Shown: positions 9,474-18,882, numbered from the stretch's first letter. The stretch: DNA of 64,000 nucleotides from DATHTS01 sp965219305 (GCA_965219305.1 OZ244725.1:992001-1056000), one strand, 5' to 3'. Notes: a model not told the origin generated them from the letters alone. Translations and numbers: made by a program.

Positions 9474-11216
9474 TTAGTTATTTGAAATATATCTGTTCGG
9501 AACCGGAATATCCGTGCTTGCTCCGAAAGTATATGCCGTAAATCCGGCAGTTGATCCTTGAATAAACCAGTTTCCGGTTGACGGTCGGAATACCGCAATA
9601 TCAACTCTGTTATCGCCGTCATAATCGGCAGGAACAGGCGTATCCGTACTCGCGCCAAAGTTAAACGCTCTGAATCCGCTGGTCGAACCTTGGATATACC
9701 AGAATCCGGTTGACGGTCGGAACACAGCAATATCCGTCTTGCCGTCGCCGTCAAAATCGGATTGAACGGTTGTATCCGTACTTGCTCCGAAATTAAATGC
9801 CGAAAATCCGTTGGTCGAACCTTGGATATACCAGAATCCGGTTGACGGTCGGAATACCGCGTAATCGGTTTTACCGTCGCCGTCGTAATCGCCCGGAACA
9901 GCCCGGTCGGTTGAAGCACCGAAATTAAATGCTCTGAATCCGCTGGTCGAACCCTGAACATACCAAAATCCGGTTGACGGTCGGAATACCGCATAATCGG
10001 TTTTGCCGTCGTTGTCGTAATCGCCTTGAACCGGCACATCGGTTGAAGCACCGAAATTAAATGCTCTGAATCCGCTGGTCGAACCCTGAACATACCAAAA
10101 TCCGGTTGACGGTCGGAATACCGCATAATCGGTTTTGCCGTCGCCGTCATAATCGCCCGGAACAAGTTTGTCTGTCGAAGCACCGAAATTAAACGCCCGG
10201 AATCCTACTGTCGAACCTTGAACATACCAATTTCCTTCCGACGGTCTGAAAACGGAAATATCCGATTTACCGTCACCATCAAAATCTGCTCGTTTTGCTC
10301 TTATCGGTGTCGGAGTAACTGTCGGAGTTACCGTCGGCGTGACCGTTGGAGTAACCGTCGGTGTAACCGTCGGTGTGACTGTCGGCGTGACTGTCGGTGT
10401 GACTGTCGGTGTGACCGTCGGAGTAACCGTCGGTGTGACTGTCGGTGTGACTGTCGGTGTAACTGTCGGTGTCGGTGTTCCGCCACCGATTCCAGTGATG
10501 TTAATATCATCAATTCCGATAAACTCATCACTTCCAAGTGCATTAGTTGTCATAATTCTGACTTCAACCAATGGCTGATTATTTGCTGATGCGGGTAAAG
10601 TAACATCTACAGGTGTAACAAGCGTGGCTCCGGGCGCACTTGCATCGGCAATATAACCACCTGTGATATTTGCATAATCACCAGTTCCGCCAACACGGAA
10701 TTGAGTATTTATCTGTTGAACGGAATCAACATTTGTTCCATTATCAATATCACGAGCATTATATCTGACTCTGATATTGCTTTGTCCGGTGGTATTTAAA
10801 TAAATAACAAGGTGAGGAACATCAGCTGTTCCCGATCCCTGAATTGCAACTACCGGATTGGGAATCCCGTCAAATTCAGCAACGCCGCCGGTTGCGTAAG
10901 TATCAGGGTCACTTCGATTAGCATTAACATCAATCGGGGTTCCTGAACCGTCTGTAATGATTGTTCTCAGATCAGTATCAACACCCGTTACAATATCATC
11001 ACCGCGATAACCGACAATTCCCGGAACACCGCTCCAGTCATCATCAGTTGTAATTAAGTTGACATTCGTCCAGTTTTGAGTAAAAGGAAGGGTTTGTGCC
11101 ACGTTATTAGCATCCGTAGATTTTAAACCGATTCCGCTAAATTGAATAGCAACAAGAGTAACAACTGCCGCTATACACATATAAATTCTTATCTTTTTTT
11201 TAATATCAAAAGTCAT
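9474..11216 (-). CDS. Secreted VCBS/FG-GAP repeat protein with Thr-Pro-Val linker
   Basis: 580 residues: signal peptide (about 1-35), an N-terminal beta-rich domain (about 40-245), a TPTV tetrapeptide linker (about 250-305) and six ~45-residue units, each containing D-x-D-G-D-G-K-x-D followed by V-F-R-P-S-x-G-x-W. The calcium-binding-like DxDGDGxxD motifs and repeats fit an extracellular FG-GAP/VCBS beta-propeller, a type common in Blastocatellia. Start chosen at the ATG at 11216, preceded by AGGAG. The C-terminus ends with the last repeat and no sorting domain is visible. Probable surface or secreted adhesin or structural protein. Confidence 0.88.
   Translation of the reverse strand: MTFDIKKKIRIYMCIAAVVTLVAIQFSGIGLKSTDANNVAQTLPFTQNWTNVNLITTDDDWSGVPGIVGYRGDDIVTGVDTDLRTIITDGSGTPIDVNANRSDPDTYATGGVAEFDGIPNPVVAIQGSGTADVPHLVIYLNTTGQSNIRVRYNARDIDNGTNVDSVQQINTQFRVGGTGDYANITGGYIADASAPGATLVTPVDVTLPASANNQPLVEVRIMTTNALGSDEFIGIDDINITGIGGGTPTPTVTPTVTPTVTPTVTPTVTPTVTPTVTPTVTPTVTPTVTPTVTPTVTPTVTPTPIRAKRADFDGDGKSDISVFRPSEGNWYVQGSTVGFRAFNFGASTDKLVPGDYDGDGKTDYAVFRPSTGFWYVQGSTSGFRAFNFGASTDVPVQGDYDNDGKTDYAVFRPSTGFWYVQGSTSGFRAFNFGASTDRAVPGDYDGDGKTDYAVFRPSTGFWYIQGSTNGFSAFNFGASTDTTVQSDFDGDGKTDIAVFRPSTGFWYIQGSTSGFRAFNFGASTDTPVPADYDGDNRVDIAVFRPSTGNWFIQGSTAGFTAYTFGASTDIPVPNRYISNN
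9485..10300 (-). repeat. Six tandem ~135-bp coding repeats (VCBS units)
   Basis: DNA repeats with period about 135 bp inside the VCBS gene. The central copies (about 9660-10200) are nearly identical at nucleotide level, which suggests recent expansion or homogenisation. Confidence 0.85.
10308..10474 (-). repeat. 12-bp coding minisatellite (TPTV linker)
   Basis: About fourteen tandem copies of a degenerate 12-mer (variants of ACCGTCGGTGTG on the plus strand) encoding alternating T-P-T-V. Silent variation among copies is mostly at third positions, consistent with selection on the peptide. Confidence 0.9.
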
Positions 11217-11518
11217 ATAATTCTCCTAAGTTTTCTAATAATTCGTCCCGTTTCAAACCTGAGTTTAACCTCAAAGAAACTATTTATTTACGGGGAAAGT
11301 ATTTTTTTTTCAACATTTTCAATGTCAAAACGAAATTTTTCTGATACTACCATACAATTTTAGAATGTCGAAAATAAGCGACGTTAAATGAAAGTTAATT
11401 ATTTAGCTGATTATAAATGAACAAGTTTATTCGATTATTCAATATTTGATTTTTTTACGGCAATTTTAATACTACCGGGAATTATTAATTTTTTTTTTTA
11501 CAGGTTATAATTTTATTA
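11217..11518. other. AT-rich divergent intergenic region
   Basis: About 300 bp between the divergent VCBS gene and malQ, expected to hold both promoters. I see no gene, clear hairpin or recognisable operator in it. Confidence 0.5.
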
Positions 11519-12994
11519 ATGAATTTTTCGAGAGTTTGCGGAATACTTTTACACCCGACATCGTTGCCGAATGATTTTGGAATCGGTGATTTCGGTAAAT
11601 CAGCTTATGATTTTGTGGATTTTCTGGTTGAAACCAAACAAAAATACTGGCAAATTCTTCCTTTAAATCCGACAGGTTACGGCGATTCGCCATATCAATC
11701 TTTTTCTGCATTTGCCGGAAATACGATGTTGATCTCGCCTGAAAAACTTGTCGAAGATAATTTTTTAACAGTCGGAGAAATAAAAAACAAACCGAAATTT
11801 CCAGATGACCGCGTAGATTACGGTGAAGTTTATAAATGGAAAAACGATCTTCTTTATAAGACAACTGAAAAAATCCGGCATTCCGAAGATTTTCGAATAT
11901 TCTGCGATGACGTTGGTTGGTGGCTTGACGATTACGCAATCTACCGCGCAATCAGGCAGAACGAAAATCACAAATCGTGGTTCGAGTGGGAAAAATCACT
12001 TCGGTTTCGTGACGAAAATTCATTAAACGAAAAACGCGAAGAATTGTCAGCAGAGATTGAGAGGGAAAAATTTTATCAATTCTTATTTTTTCGTCAATGG
12101 ATGAATTTGAAAAAATACGCAAATGAAAAAGGCGTGAAAATTATCGGCGATCTTCCGATTTTCGTTTCCGCCGATTCGGCAGATGTTTGGAGTAATCCGT
12201 CTTTTTTCAAATTAAAAGAATCCGGTGCGCCATCCGTCGTCGCCGGAGTTCCGCCGGATTATTTCAGCAAAACCGGACAACTTTGGGGAAATCCGCTTTA
12301 CGATTGGGAAAATTTACGAGCCGACGGTTTTGAATTTTGGAAAAAGCGCGTCGGTTTCGGATTGATAACGGCGGATGTTTTACGGATAGATCATTTTCGC
12401 GGTTTTGAAGCAGTCTGGGAAGTTCCTGCCGGGGACAAAACCGCTGAAAACGGCAGTTGGGTAAAAGTTCCCGGTTGGGATTTATTTCACGCTCTGCGTG
12501 ACGGATTTCCCGAAATGCCTTTTATCGCCGAAGATTTAGGCGAAATTACATCGGAAGTTACAAAATTACGTGATGATTTCGGTTTGCCCGGTATGAAAAT
12601 TTTACAGTTCGCTTTCGGCGGCGGCGCGGAAAACGGTTATTTACCTCATAATTATTCGCATAACTGCGTCGTTTATACGGGAAGTCACGACAACAACACT
12701 TCGCGCGGCTGGTATAAATCGGCAAACAGACACGAGCGCGAATTTTGTAAAAAATACTTTAAATCAAATGGCAGAGAAATTCACTGGGATTTTATAAACG
12801 CCGCATTTTCTTCAGTCGCCGACACCGCAATTATTCAATTGCAGGACGTTCTCGGTCTCGGCGGAGAAGCGCGTATGAATTTTCCCTCGACAATCGGCGG
12901 AAATTGGCAATGGCGTTTTCGTCAAAAAGATTTAACGGATCAAATCAAAAATAAATTAAGAGAAATAACCGAAACCTACGGGCGATCAGGCTGA
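11519..12994 (+). CDS. malQ: 4-alpha-glucanotransferase (amylomaltase)
   Basis: 491 residues, the usual size for MalQ (GH77). The N-terminal R-x-x-G-I-L-L-H-P-T-S-L-P and G-D-S-P-Y-Q-S motifs are family hallmarks. Catalytic motifs are present: R-I-D-H-F-R-G (nucleophile Asp), I-A-E-D-L-G (acid/base Glu) and G-S-H-D-N-N-T (third Asp). The enzyme is cytoplasmic and transfers alpha-1,4-glucan chains during maltodextrin and glycogen metabolism. It appears monocistronic, and its 3' end overlaps the convergent downstream gene by 19 bp. Confidence 0.95.
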   Translation: MNFSRVCGILLHPTSLPNDFGIGDFGKSAYDFVDFLVETKQKYWQILPLNPTGYGDSPYQSFSAFAGNTMLISPEKLVEDNFLTVGEIKNKPKFPDDRVDYGEVYKWKNDLLYKTTEKIRHSEDFRIFCDDVGWWLDDYAIYRAIRQNENHKSWFEWEKSLRFRDENSLNEKREELSAEIEREKFYQFLFFRQWMNLKKYANEKGVKIIGDLPIFVSADSADVWSNPSFFKLKESGAPSVVAGVPPDYFSKTGQLWGNPLYDWENLRADGFEFWKKRVGFGLITADVLRIDHFRGFEAVWEVPAGDKTAENGSWVKVPGWDLFHALRDGFPEMPFIAEDLGEITSEVTKLRDDFGLPGMKILQFAFGGGAENGYLPHNYSHNCVVYTGSHDNNTSRGWYKSANRHEREFCKKYFKSNGREIHWDFINAAFSSVADTAIIQLQDVLGLGGEARMNFPSTIGGNWQWRFRQKDLTDQIKNKLREITETYGRSG

Positions 12995-13818
12995 GATTTT
13001 ACAGTATTTTTCGCCCCATCGGACGTGATTCCGTCTTTCTGATTTTTTTCCTGCTCACTAAAAACCGCTCGAAGAATCAATAGTCGGGCTAAAACACGAA
13101 GTTCTGTGCGCTCGAAACGGTTTGTCAAGTTTTTTGTCCGCGCAAAATCAGCGTCGGCGAGCAGTTTGAGAGACTCATTCGTCTGTCCTAAATTGCCCGA
13201 TACCTGCTTGATCATTCCGCCGCCGAACGTGCCGACCTGAACCTCGCCGTTTTCAATAATTTCGCCGCTCACATCCATAAATGCGGCAACTTTAACAAAT
13301 GCCGAAACCGTTTCGTTAAGGCGATATATCGAATCTTCAAGAATTGGAAAGGCTTTTTCCGGCGCAACTTGCGCGTAACCGCTCGCCAACATCCAATTTT
13401 GCATAAAATCCAGATAATTTATCGGATTTTGTGAAGCGAAACTCTCAGCTTCATTCATAAGCTGCAAAGCAGTTTCTTGTTCGCCCATTTTAGACATCTG
13501 CGCGGCGAAAACTCCCAAAATCGCGGTTTTTGCCAGCGGGTCTTCGGTCTTTGCGACTTGTGCGCGAACCAAAGCGATCATTTTATCTTTTACCGCGTCA
13601 GGGATTTTGCCTTTGCCGAGTTTTTCTAAACCGTCTGACATTTTCATCACATCTACCGGCGGCGGCGGCGGCGACGGCGATGTTGCTCTTACTGGTGTTG
13701 CGCTTCCTCTTCCGACTGATATTTCAACATTTTGCAGATTAAACTTCTGGCGAACCTGCGCTGCACGTTCGGGCGAATATATCTCTACGGTTTCTCTCTG
13801 TACGGGACAAAACGACAT
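12976..13818 (-). pseudogene. C-terminal half of a secreted helical protein, cut off by an IS element
   Basis: The 280-codon frame has no signal peptide, and a TAA lies in frame two codons before its ATG, right at the edge of the IS4-family element. The protein is helical with TPR-like or HEAT-like segments after a proline-rich linker near residues 48-54. The 314-residue fragment on the other side of the element (14924-15868, same strand) has a signal peptide and similar helical character but no comparable C-terminal region, so the two were probably one gene of about 600 codons. The 3' end overlaps malQ by 19 bp. The function of the parent gene is unknown. Confidence 0.6.
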
Positions 13819-14911
13819 AAGTTAGCTGTTGTCAGCATCTTAGAATTGCAAAGATATTTACTCTCGAATATCTCTTTAGTTCAAATAACACCTCTTGGAT
13901 TATTTCACATCCTAATCTGAAAAGACTTGTTTGCGCTCTCCCGTTCTTTTTTATTTCAATCGAGTTGACGGCGTTTTCCGCTTCCCCTGTTTTGATCGCC
14001 CACGCCACTGCTAACGCCAATACTCCGAATAACTTATCTATCTTCTCCACTTTCGTCAGATGCGTTTTTTCGATCTCGAATCCGCGACTCTTTAAGTTCT
14101 GAAACAATGTTTCTATCGCCCATCTCCGCTTGTATTCCGACAGGATTTTCTCACTCGCTTCAGACGAAATGACAATCACACTTTCCTGAGAGTCTTTTCC
14201 TCTTTTCACCTCGACCGATACCTTGACTCCGGCGTATCTCCTCGCCCGTCGCAAACGGTAACTCTCGCCGATCTTCAATGTTCGTAACAATTTCCCGCAT
14301 CTCATCGGCTTCCCGCTTTTGTTGGTAATCGTCATCGAAGCTTTTATCCGCAGACGAAACGGGACTTTTTCCTTGTCCAGATATTTGACCAATTCATATC
14401 CGTCAAACTCACGGTCACCACTCAAGTATTCGATGTTTTTGATGCCGAATACTTTGATATAACGCCCGATTATCTGTTTCTTTTCCGCTAATACGGAGTT
14501 GCCTTTGCGCGAGAGCGTTATCCAAAATAACGGTATCGAAGTGTTTCCAACCACGATTGATAACGTCAAAATGTTGACCCATATCAAGCCGTATTTCCAC
14601 TCGGTGCGATCCAACGCCAAAACATACTTACCTTTCGGTTTGATGATCGCAATAATCAACTCGGCAAAAATGTCGAAATCAATCTCAGCCAACTGAAAAA
14701 AGCGTTTTAACCGCCGATATTTTGAATCCTTCTTAGCCGATAAGTCTAAAACATTGGCTAATCTTGCCAAATTTGTAGTGTTCTGTTGAATAATGGCGAT
14801 CAGCAAAGCCGCCGCCAACTCGACGCGACGCTTATCTAATGGTAAATTTGCTCGTAATGCTGCAAAGCATTCGGATGTGTTTTTTTCATATGCTGAGGGC
14901 TAATTTAGCTC
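13814..14911 (-). mobile_element. IS4-family insertion sequence
   Basis: About 1.1 kb carrying one DDE transposase. Imperfect terminal inverted repeats can be aligned: left, inward from 13814, GACATAAGTTAGC..TCAGCAT; right, inward from 14911, GAGCTAAATTAGC..TCAGCAT (a 3-nt indel between the two blocks). The pentanucleotide AAAAC flanks both proposed ends (13809-13813 and 14912-14916), a possible target duplication. A second 12-bp inverted repeat (14872-14883 with 14912-14923) straddles the right end, so that boundary is uncertain by about 15 bp. It splits a secreted-protein gene. Confidence 0.7.
13832..14889 (-). CDS. IS4-family DDE transposase, probably needing a frameshift near its start
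   Basis: The catalytic core shows A-L-D-R-T (first Asp), S-G-D-R-E-F-D (second Asp) and the Y-x2-R-x3-E-x6-K signature (Y-K-R-R-W-A-I-E-T-L-F-Q-N-L-K), diagnostic of IS4. The only start in the main frame is TTG at 14818, but coding resemblance extends about 25 residues upstream (E-C-F-A-A-L-R-A-N-L-P-L-D-K-R-R). An ATG at 14889, followed at once by seven A residues, reaches that frame if one A is added or after a -1 slip. So the gene is either expressed by slippage or carries a 1-nt lesion. Confidence 0.8.
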
Positions 14912-14923
14912 AAAACACATCCG

Positions 14924-15868
14924 TTATCTATTTTCAAATATCTTTTTAACTTTGTTTTTGTCCCGTGCAGAGACGGTTTCTAGAAAATGAGAACCCAAAG
15001 CGAAACTTTTTGCATCGAGTTTTAGTAATTCTAAGCCGAGTAAATCAGCCGCTTCGCGCATCATTTGTTCATTAAAAACAGGTGTTTTGCTCAAATCACC
15101 AGAGTTTCGTCTGCCGAGTTCAAGCATCGAGTTATATAAATATAATTGCCCGTTTTGACCATTCATTTGTTTTATTTTCGCAAAAATCTCTTCGCCCAAT
15201 GCCGCGCCTTCTTTGTCATTTTTTTTATAAATTTTGTCGAGCAGACCGAGAATTCCGAAACTCACTCCGTTTTTCAAAGATTGGCGGGCGAAATCAGCTA
15301 ATTTGTCGGGATTTTGTTCGGCGACTTTTTCGAGAAGTTGAGTTTCAAAGTATGCGTCCTGACCGAGATATTGATCGCGGAGCTTTTTATTTGAGATTAT
15401 TTTTGTTTCATTAAAAAACTCCAGTGCAAGAATTGCATCATTTTCAGCTATTGAGAAAGCGACCTGTCGGCGCACGCTCATTGCATTGCGAAGTTTCTGC
15501 AAAACTTTTTCCTTTGAATTTTTCGTCCGCATAAAAGGCATATACGAGTTTTCTCCGCCATCTATATTTAACGCATTTATTTGTGCATCAATCTGAACCA
15601 ACATCTGACGAAAATCGGTAATCACATTTCCAAACATTGTCCGCGCCTGTTTTTCGTCGTGGAGCCACATTAACGCCGCAAGTTCGGAGTTAAAACTTAT
15701 ACGATTTTCCGGCGTTCGAAAAGAATTGATTTCAATCGTAGTTTCTTTTAAGAAGTCAACCGCCTGTTTTTCCAATTCGGCGGCTTTATCTTTTTCTGAA
15801 ATTTGAGGAAAAACAGGAATTGAAAATACGGATAAAACAACAAAAAACAGAATTTTTTTATGCAGCAT
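14924..15868 (-). pseudogene. N-terminal half of a secreted helical protein, interrupted by an IS element
   Basis: 314 residues with a clear signal peptide (hydrophobic core, cleavage near V-F-P-Q). The remainder is alpha-helical and acidic with no recognised domain. It ends at a TAA 13 bp before the proposed IS boundary. The fragment at 12976-13818 on the other side is the likely C-terminal half. Rejoining across one copy of the AAAAC target does not restore an open frame, so additional lesions have accumulated or the original junction differs. The alternative, that these are two intact neighbouring genes, cannot be excluded. Confidence 0.6.
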
Positions 15869-15973
15869 AATTTTTCTCCGCCTTCGATAATAAGCGTTTC
15901 TTTTATAAAATTACAAGCAAAATCTTTTGCAAACAATCCGCGCAGAAGTTACCATTATTAATGTTTTTGCAAA

Positions 15974-16807
15974 ATGAATATGAATGTAAAAAGATTTATC
16001 TGCACGATTGCAATAATTGTCGTAATTTCCGCCCTCATCGGTTGCGGCGCGAGAAGCGACGAAACTACGCCTGAAATGGCGAAAAGTATGCTCGGTTTGA
16101 GCGGTTATAAATTCACCGAAGAAGATTTTTTTCGCGCTATCCAAATGGAAAACGCTAAGATGGTTCGAGCTTTTATTCAAGCCGGAATGAATCCGAATTC
16201 TAAAAATAATGCCGGCGAAACCGCTTTAACTTTTGCTTTGCAAAAAAACGATGAAAAGACGATAAATGTATTGCTCGAGAAAGCCGATATAAATCTGAAA
16301 GACGATCAAGGAAATGCGCCTTTGCATTTGGCATTAAAAAACGATGAATTCGAGCCGATTTTCGACTCGATGCTTGAAAAAGGCGCAGATGTAAATATCG
16401 GCGGAAAATCTCAGAACACTCAAAATCAAACGGTGCTTTATGTTGCCGTTTTAAAACAGCGCGAAGATTTAGTGCAAAAACTTTTGGAAAAAGGCGCAGA
16501 CCCGAATAAGAAAGACAGTGCCGGTGCGCTTCCGCTTTCCGAATCCGTCATCGGCGGTGCAAATATGAATATCGCAAAAATTCTTTTGGATAAAGGTGCA
16601 AACGTCAACGCGCAGGAAAAAAACGGCGCGACGGCGTTGATTTATGTTGCTACCAACAGACAAATTCCCGCCGAACAACGCGCTGAATTAATCCGTCTGT
16701 TGTTAGATAAAGGCGCGGATAAAAATTTGAAGGACGAAAAGGGCAAAACCGCCGCAATTTGGGCGAAAGAATCCGGCAACAAAGATGTCGTCGAATTACT
16801 GAAATAA
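15974..16807 (+). CDS. Ankyrin-repeat lipoprotein
   Basis: 277 residues. The signal peptide ends in S-A-L-I-G-C, a lipobox, so a lipid-anchored envelope protein is predicted. About six ankyrin repeats follow from residue 48 (patterns such as G-A-D-P-N-K-K-D-S-A-G and L-L-D-K-G-A-N-V-N-A). The role is protein-protein interaction; no partner is evident. It ends 6 bp before trpG/pabA on the same strand, so the two may be cotranscribed, although no functional link is obvious. Confidence 0.9.
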   Translation: MNMNVKRFICTIAIIVVISALIGCGARSDETTPEMAKSMLGLSGYKFTEEDFFRAIQMENAKMVRAFIQAGMNPNSKNNAGETALTFALQKNDEKTINVLLEKADINLKDDQGNAPLHLALKNDEFEPIFDSMLEKGADVNIGGKSQNTQNQTVLYVAVLKQREDLVQKLLEKGADPNKKDSAGALPLSESVIGGANMNIAKILLDKGANVNAQEKNGATALIYVATNRQIPAEQRAELIRLLLDKGADKNLKDEKGKTAAIWAKESGNKDVVELLK

Positions 16808-16813
16808 TAATTT

Positions 16814-17383
16814 ATGTTGTTGATTATAGATAATTACGATTCATTTACATACAATCTCGTTCAATATCTAGGCGAACTCGGCGCGGAAATGCGTGTTTAC
16901 CGTAACGATGAAATTTCTGTTGACGAAATAGAAAATAAAATAAAACCCGATCAAATTTTAATATCGCCCGGACCCGGAACGCCGAATGATGCGGGAATTA
17001 CATTACGGACTTTGGAAAAATTCGCCGGAATTATTCCGATTCTCGGAGTGTGTCTCGGTCATCAGGCAATCGGACAAGTTTTCGGCGGAAATGTAGTCCG
17101 CGCTCCTTTTCCCGTTCACGGAAAACCTTGCGATGTGCTTCACGACGGAAAAACGATTTTTAATAATTTGCCCGAAAAATTTACAGTCGGACGTTATCAT
17201 TCATTAATCGTCGAACGTGAAAATTTACCTGATTGTCTGGAGATTTCCGCCGAATCCGCCGACGGTTTAATTATGGGTTTGCGTCATAAAACGCTGAAAC
17301 TAGAAGGAGTTCAGTTTCATCCCGAATCAATTTTGACACCGGACGGCAAGAAACTTTTAGATAATTTTTTGAATTTGAATTAA
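16814..17383 (+). CDS. trpG: Anthranilate / aminodeoxychorismate synthase glutamine amidotransferase subunit
   Basis: 189 residues, full length for a TrpG/PabA class-I glutaminase. The N-terminus D-N-Y-D-S-F-T-Y-N-L, the oxyanion motif S-P-G-P-G-T-P, the nucleophile G-V-C-L-G-H-Q and the His-Glu pair in F-H-P-E-S are all present. It supplies ammonia from glutamine for anthranilate (tryptophan) or 4-amino-4-deoxychorismate (folate) synthesis; one protein often serves both. No trpE, pabB or other trp gene is nearby, so the choice between trpG and pabA is open. A terminator follows at 17458. Confidence 0.93.
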   Translation: MLLIIDNYDSFTYNLVQYLGELGAEMRVYRNDEISVDEIENKIKPDQILISPGPGTPNDAGITLRTLEKFAGIIPILGVCLGHQAIGQVFGGNVVRAPFPVHGKPCDVLHDGKTIFNNLPEKFTVGRYHSLIVERENLPDCLEISAESADGLIMGLRHKTLKLEGVQFHPESILTPDGKKLLDNFLNLN

Positions 17384-17457
17384 AAAACACCAGAACAATT
17401 TGAGTAAGTTTGTTTTGATTATTTTCCTGTGAGTCCGCAGAACAGAAATCAGATTTT

Positions 17458-17487
17458 ACTTCAGGCGCGAAGCCCGAAGTTTTTTTA
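17458..17487 (+). terminator. Intrinsic terminator downstream of trpG
   Basis: ACTTCaGGC-gcgaa-GCCcGAAGT followed by seven T residues, 75 bp past the trpG stop. Confidence 0.8.
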
Positions 17488-17621
17488 TAATTTTATTTCC
17501 AGCTTTCCAGCAGACGGCACAAACAATCTGTTTCCTGCAAACTGAATAATTTATTTTCCGGTCTTTTGAATTGCTAACTGTTGCAAAAACTAAACATAAT
17601 AATTTCGGTATAAACTCATTT

Positions 17622-17661
17622 AAAAAATCGGCAGAAATAAATTATTGCCTTTAATTCTGCC
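17622..17661 (-). terminator. Intrinsic terminator of the hemin-degrading factor gene
   Basis: Inverted repeat GGCAGAA/TTCTGCC (17630-17636 with 17655-17661), followed on the minus strand by a T-tract, just beyond the hemS-type stop. Confidence 0.6.
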
Positions 17662-17675
17662 AATTTTTGCTGATT

Positions 17676-18740
17676 TTAATTGAGATATTTTTCTTCCAAA
17701 TCCGAAATTAAGTCGCGCCAGTCTTCGAGTTCGGGAATTCCCGGTTTTCGCTTTCCGAAGAATAACGCGATGTCCTCATCCGATTTATTAAAAATTTCCA
17801 GACTTGTAACAATCCCGTCTTCCGTCGGTTTGCGGACGACATAAGCCGCGCCAACTTCTTCCTGATTGATGTGCAGATTAAATTTTTCGTCCATCACATT
17901 AAACCAGCCGCGCGCTTCGAGAACGTTTTCGATTTCGCCCGTGTGAATTTGGATGATTCCGTCGTTTCCGACAAAAACCATAATCGGAACTTTCCGATCC
18001 CGCGCCGTTTCCAAAACGTATTTGAAACTTTCCGCCGGAACTTCTTTCGCAAATTCGGCATCGGCTAAACGCAACGCTTGTCTCCGTCCGACTTTGAATT
18101 TCATCATCAAAGGAAAAAAATCGTGCGTGTCTTTCATTTCCGCCCACGCTTTTCTGAAACCTTCGACATCAATTTCAGAATCGGGCTTATCGGCTTTTTT
18201 CGCAGTTTTTTCTACGACTTTTAATTCGGCGTTTTGATCGTCGGCTTTAAATTTCTCGACCAATTTTTCATAAGCGTTTAAATCGCTCGCTTCGGTCAGA
18301 TAAATTTTGTGAATCGCCGTTCCGTCCTTGTCAAAAATCTGCAAACTCCGCATCGTGCCGCGCGCTGAATCACTCGTTACTGCAAAACCGTGATGCCAAT
18401 TGCCCGTAAAAATTCGCAAATCAATATCAGGATTTACAAATAAAGCCATTTTATGCGGCAAATCCGTATTTGCATTTTCATAAATACCTTTTCGCTCGTG
18501 AACGATTTCTTCATTTCGCGTCAAAGCCATAACGCGCCCTAAAGTGTGCAGTTCGCAAAGCAGTTCCTTGAAATTATTTTTTAGTTTGACGACGTTTTCG
18601 CCCACGCCGGTAGCCAAAAGTTCTCCTTCGCTTACGCCGATATGTTTCGCCGCATCACGGATTCTGACTTTCGGATTTTCCGACTGAAATTTAGTCCAAA
18701 TTTCCTTTAAACTATTTGTCTCTATTGTTGCAGGTGTCAT
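17676..18740 (-). CDS. hemS: Hemin-degrading factor, HemS/ChuS family
   Basis: 354 residues, the family's usual size, made of two tandem HemS-type halves (about 15-170 and 185-350). The N-terminal half has the typical L-G-R-V-M-A-L-T-R-N-E-x-x-V-H-E-R-K-G motif; the second half has R-x-x-P-I-M-V-F-V-G-N-D-G-x-I-Q-I-H-T-G. The family binds heme in the cytoplasm for storage, transfer or oxidative breakdown to release iron. It lies directly downstream, on the same strand, of a TonB-dependent receptor preceded by a Fur-type box, which supports a heme-uptake locus. A terminator and a palindromic element separate the two genes, so they need not share a transcript. Confidence 0.9.
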   Translation of the reverse strand: MTPATIETNSLKEIWTKFQSENPKVRIRDAAKHIGVSEGELLATGVGENVVKLKNNFKELLCELHTLGRVMALTRNEEIVHERKGIYENANTDLPHKMALFVNPDIDLRIFTGNWHHGFAVTSDSARGTMRSLQIFDKDGTAIHKIYLTEASDLNAYEKLVEKFKADDQNAELKVVEKTAKKADKPDSEIDVEGFRKAWAEMKDTHDFFPLMMKFKVGRRQALRLADAEFAKEVPAESFKYVLETARDRKVPIMVFVGNDGIIQIHTGEIENVLEARGWFNVMDEKFNLHINQEEVGAAYVVRKPTEDGIVTSLEIFNKSDEDIALFFGKRKPGIPELEDWRDLISDLEEKYLN

Positions 18741-18751
18741 TTTTTCTATTA

Positions 18752-18882
18752 GAAGCTGTTTGAAAACTCAAGAATTTTCCCAGGAAATTTACGAAATGCA
18801 CGAAAATAAACTTAAAATTTTATTTTTTATTTTCGTTTGATTAGTATGTTTCGTGGGCGCAAAAAACTTCTCAAACAGTTTC
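18752..18882. repeat. Nested palindromic element, MITE-like
   Basis: 131 bp bounded by near-perfect 12-bp inverted repeats (GAAGCTGTTTGA at 18752-18763 and the complement of GAAACTGTTTGA at 18871-18882; 11 of 12 match), enclosing a second perfect 10-bp inverted repeat (CGAAAATAAA at 18801-18810 with 18826-18835). No ORF. Terminal repeats plus internal symmetry suggest a miniature transposable element sitting in front of the hemS-type gene. Confidence 0.5.

Noticed and set aside
9458..10183. 241-codon minus-strand ORF overlapping the VCBS gene
   Set aside because: It is a shadow frame of the near-identical repeats; the VCBS frame has signal peptide, ribosome-binding site and domain motifs.
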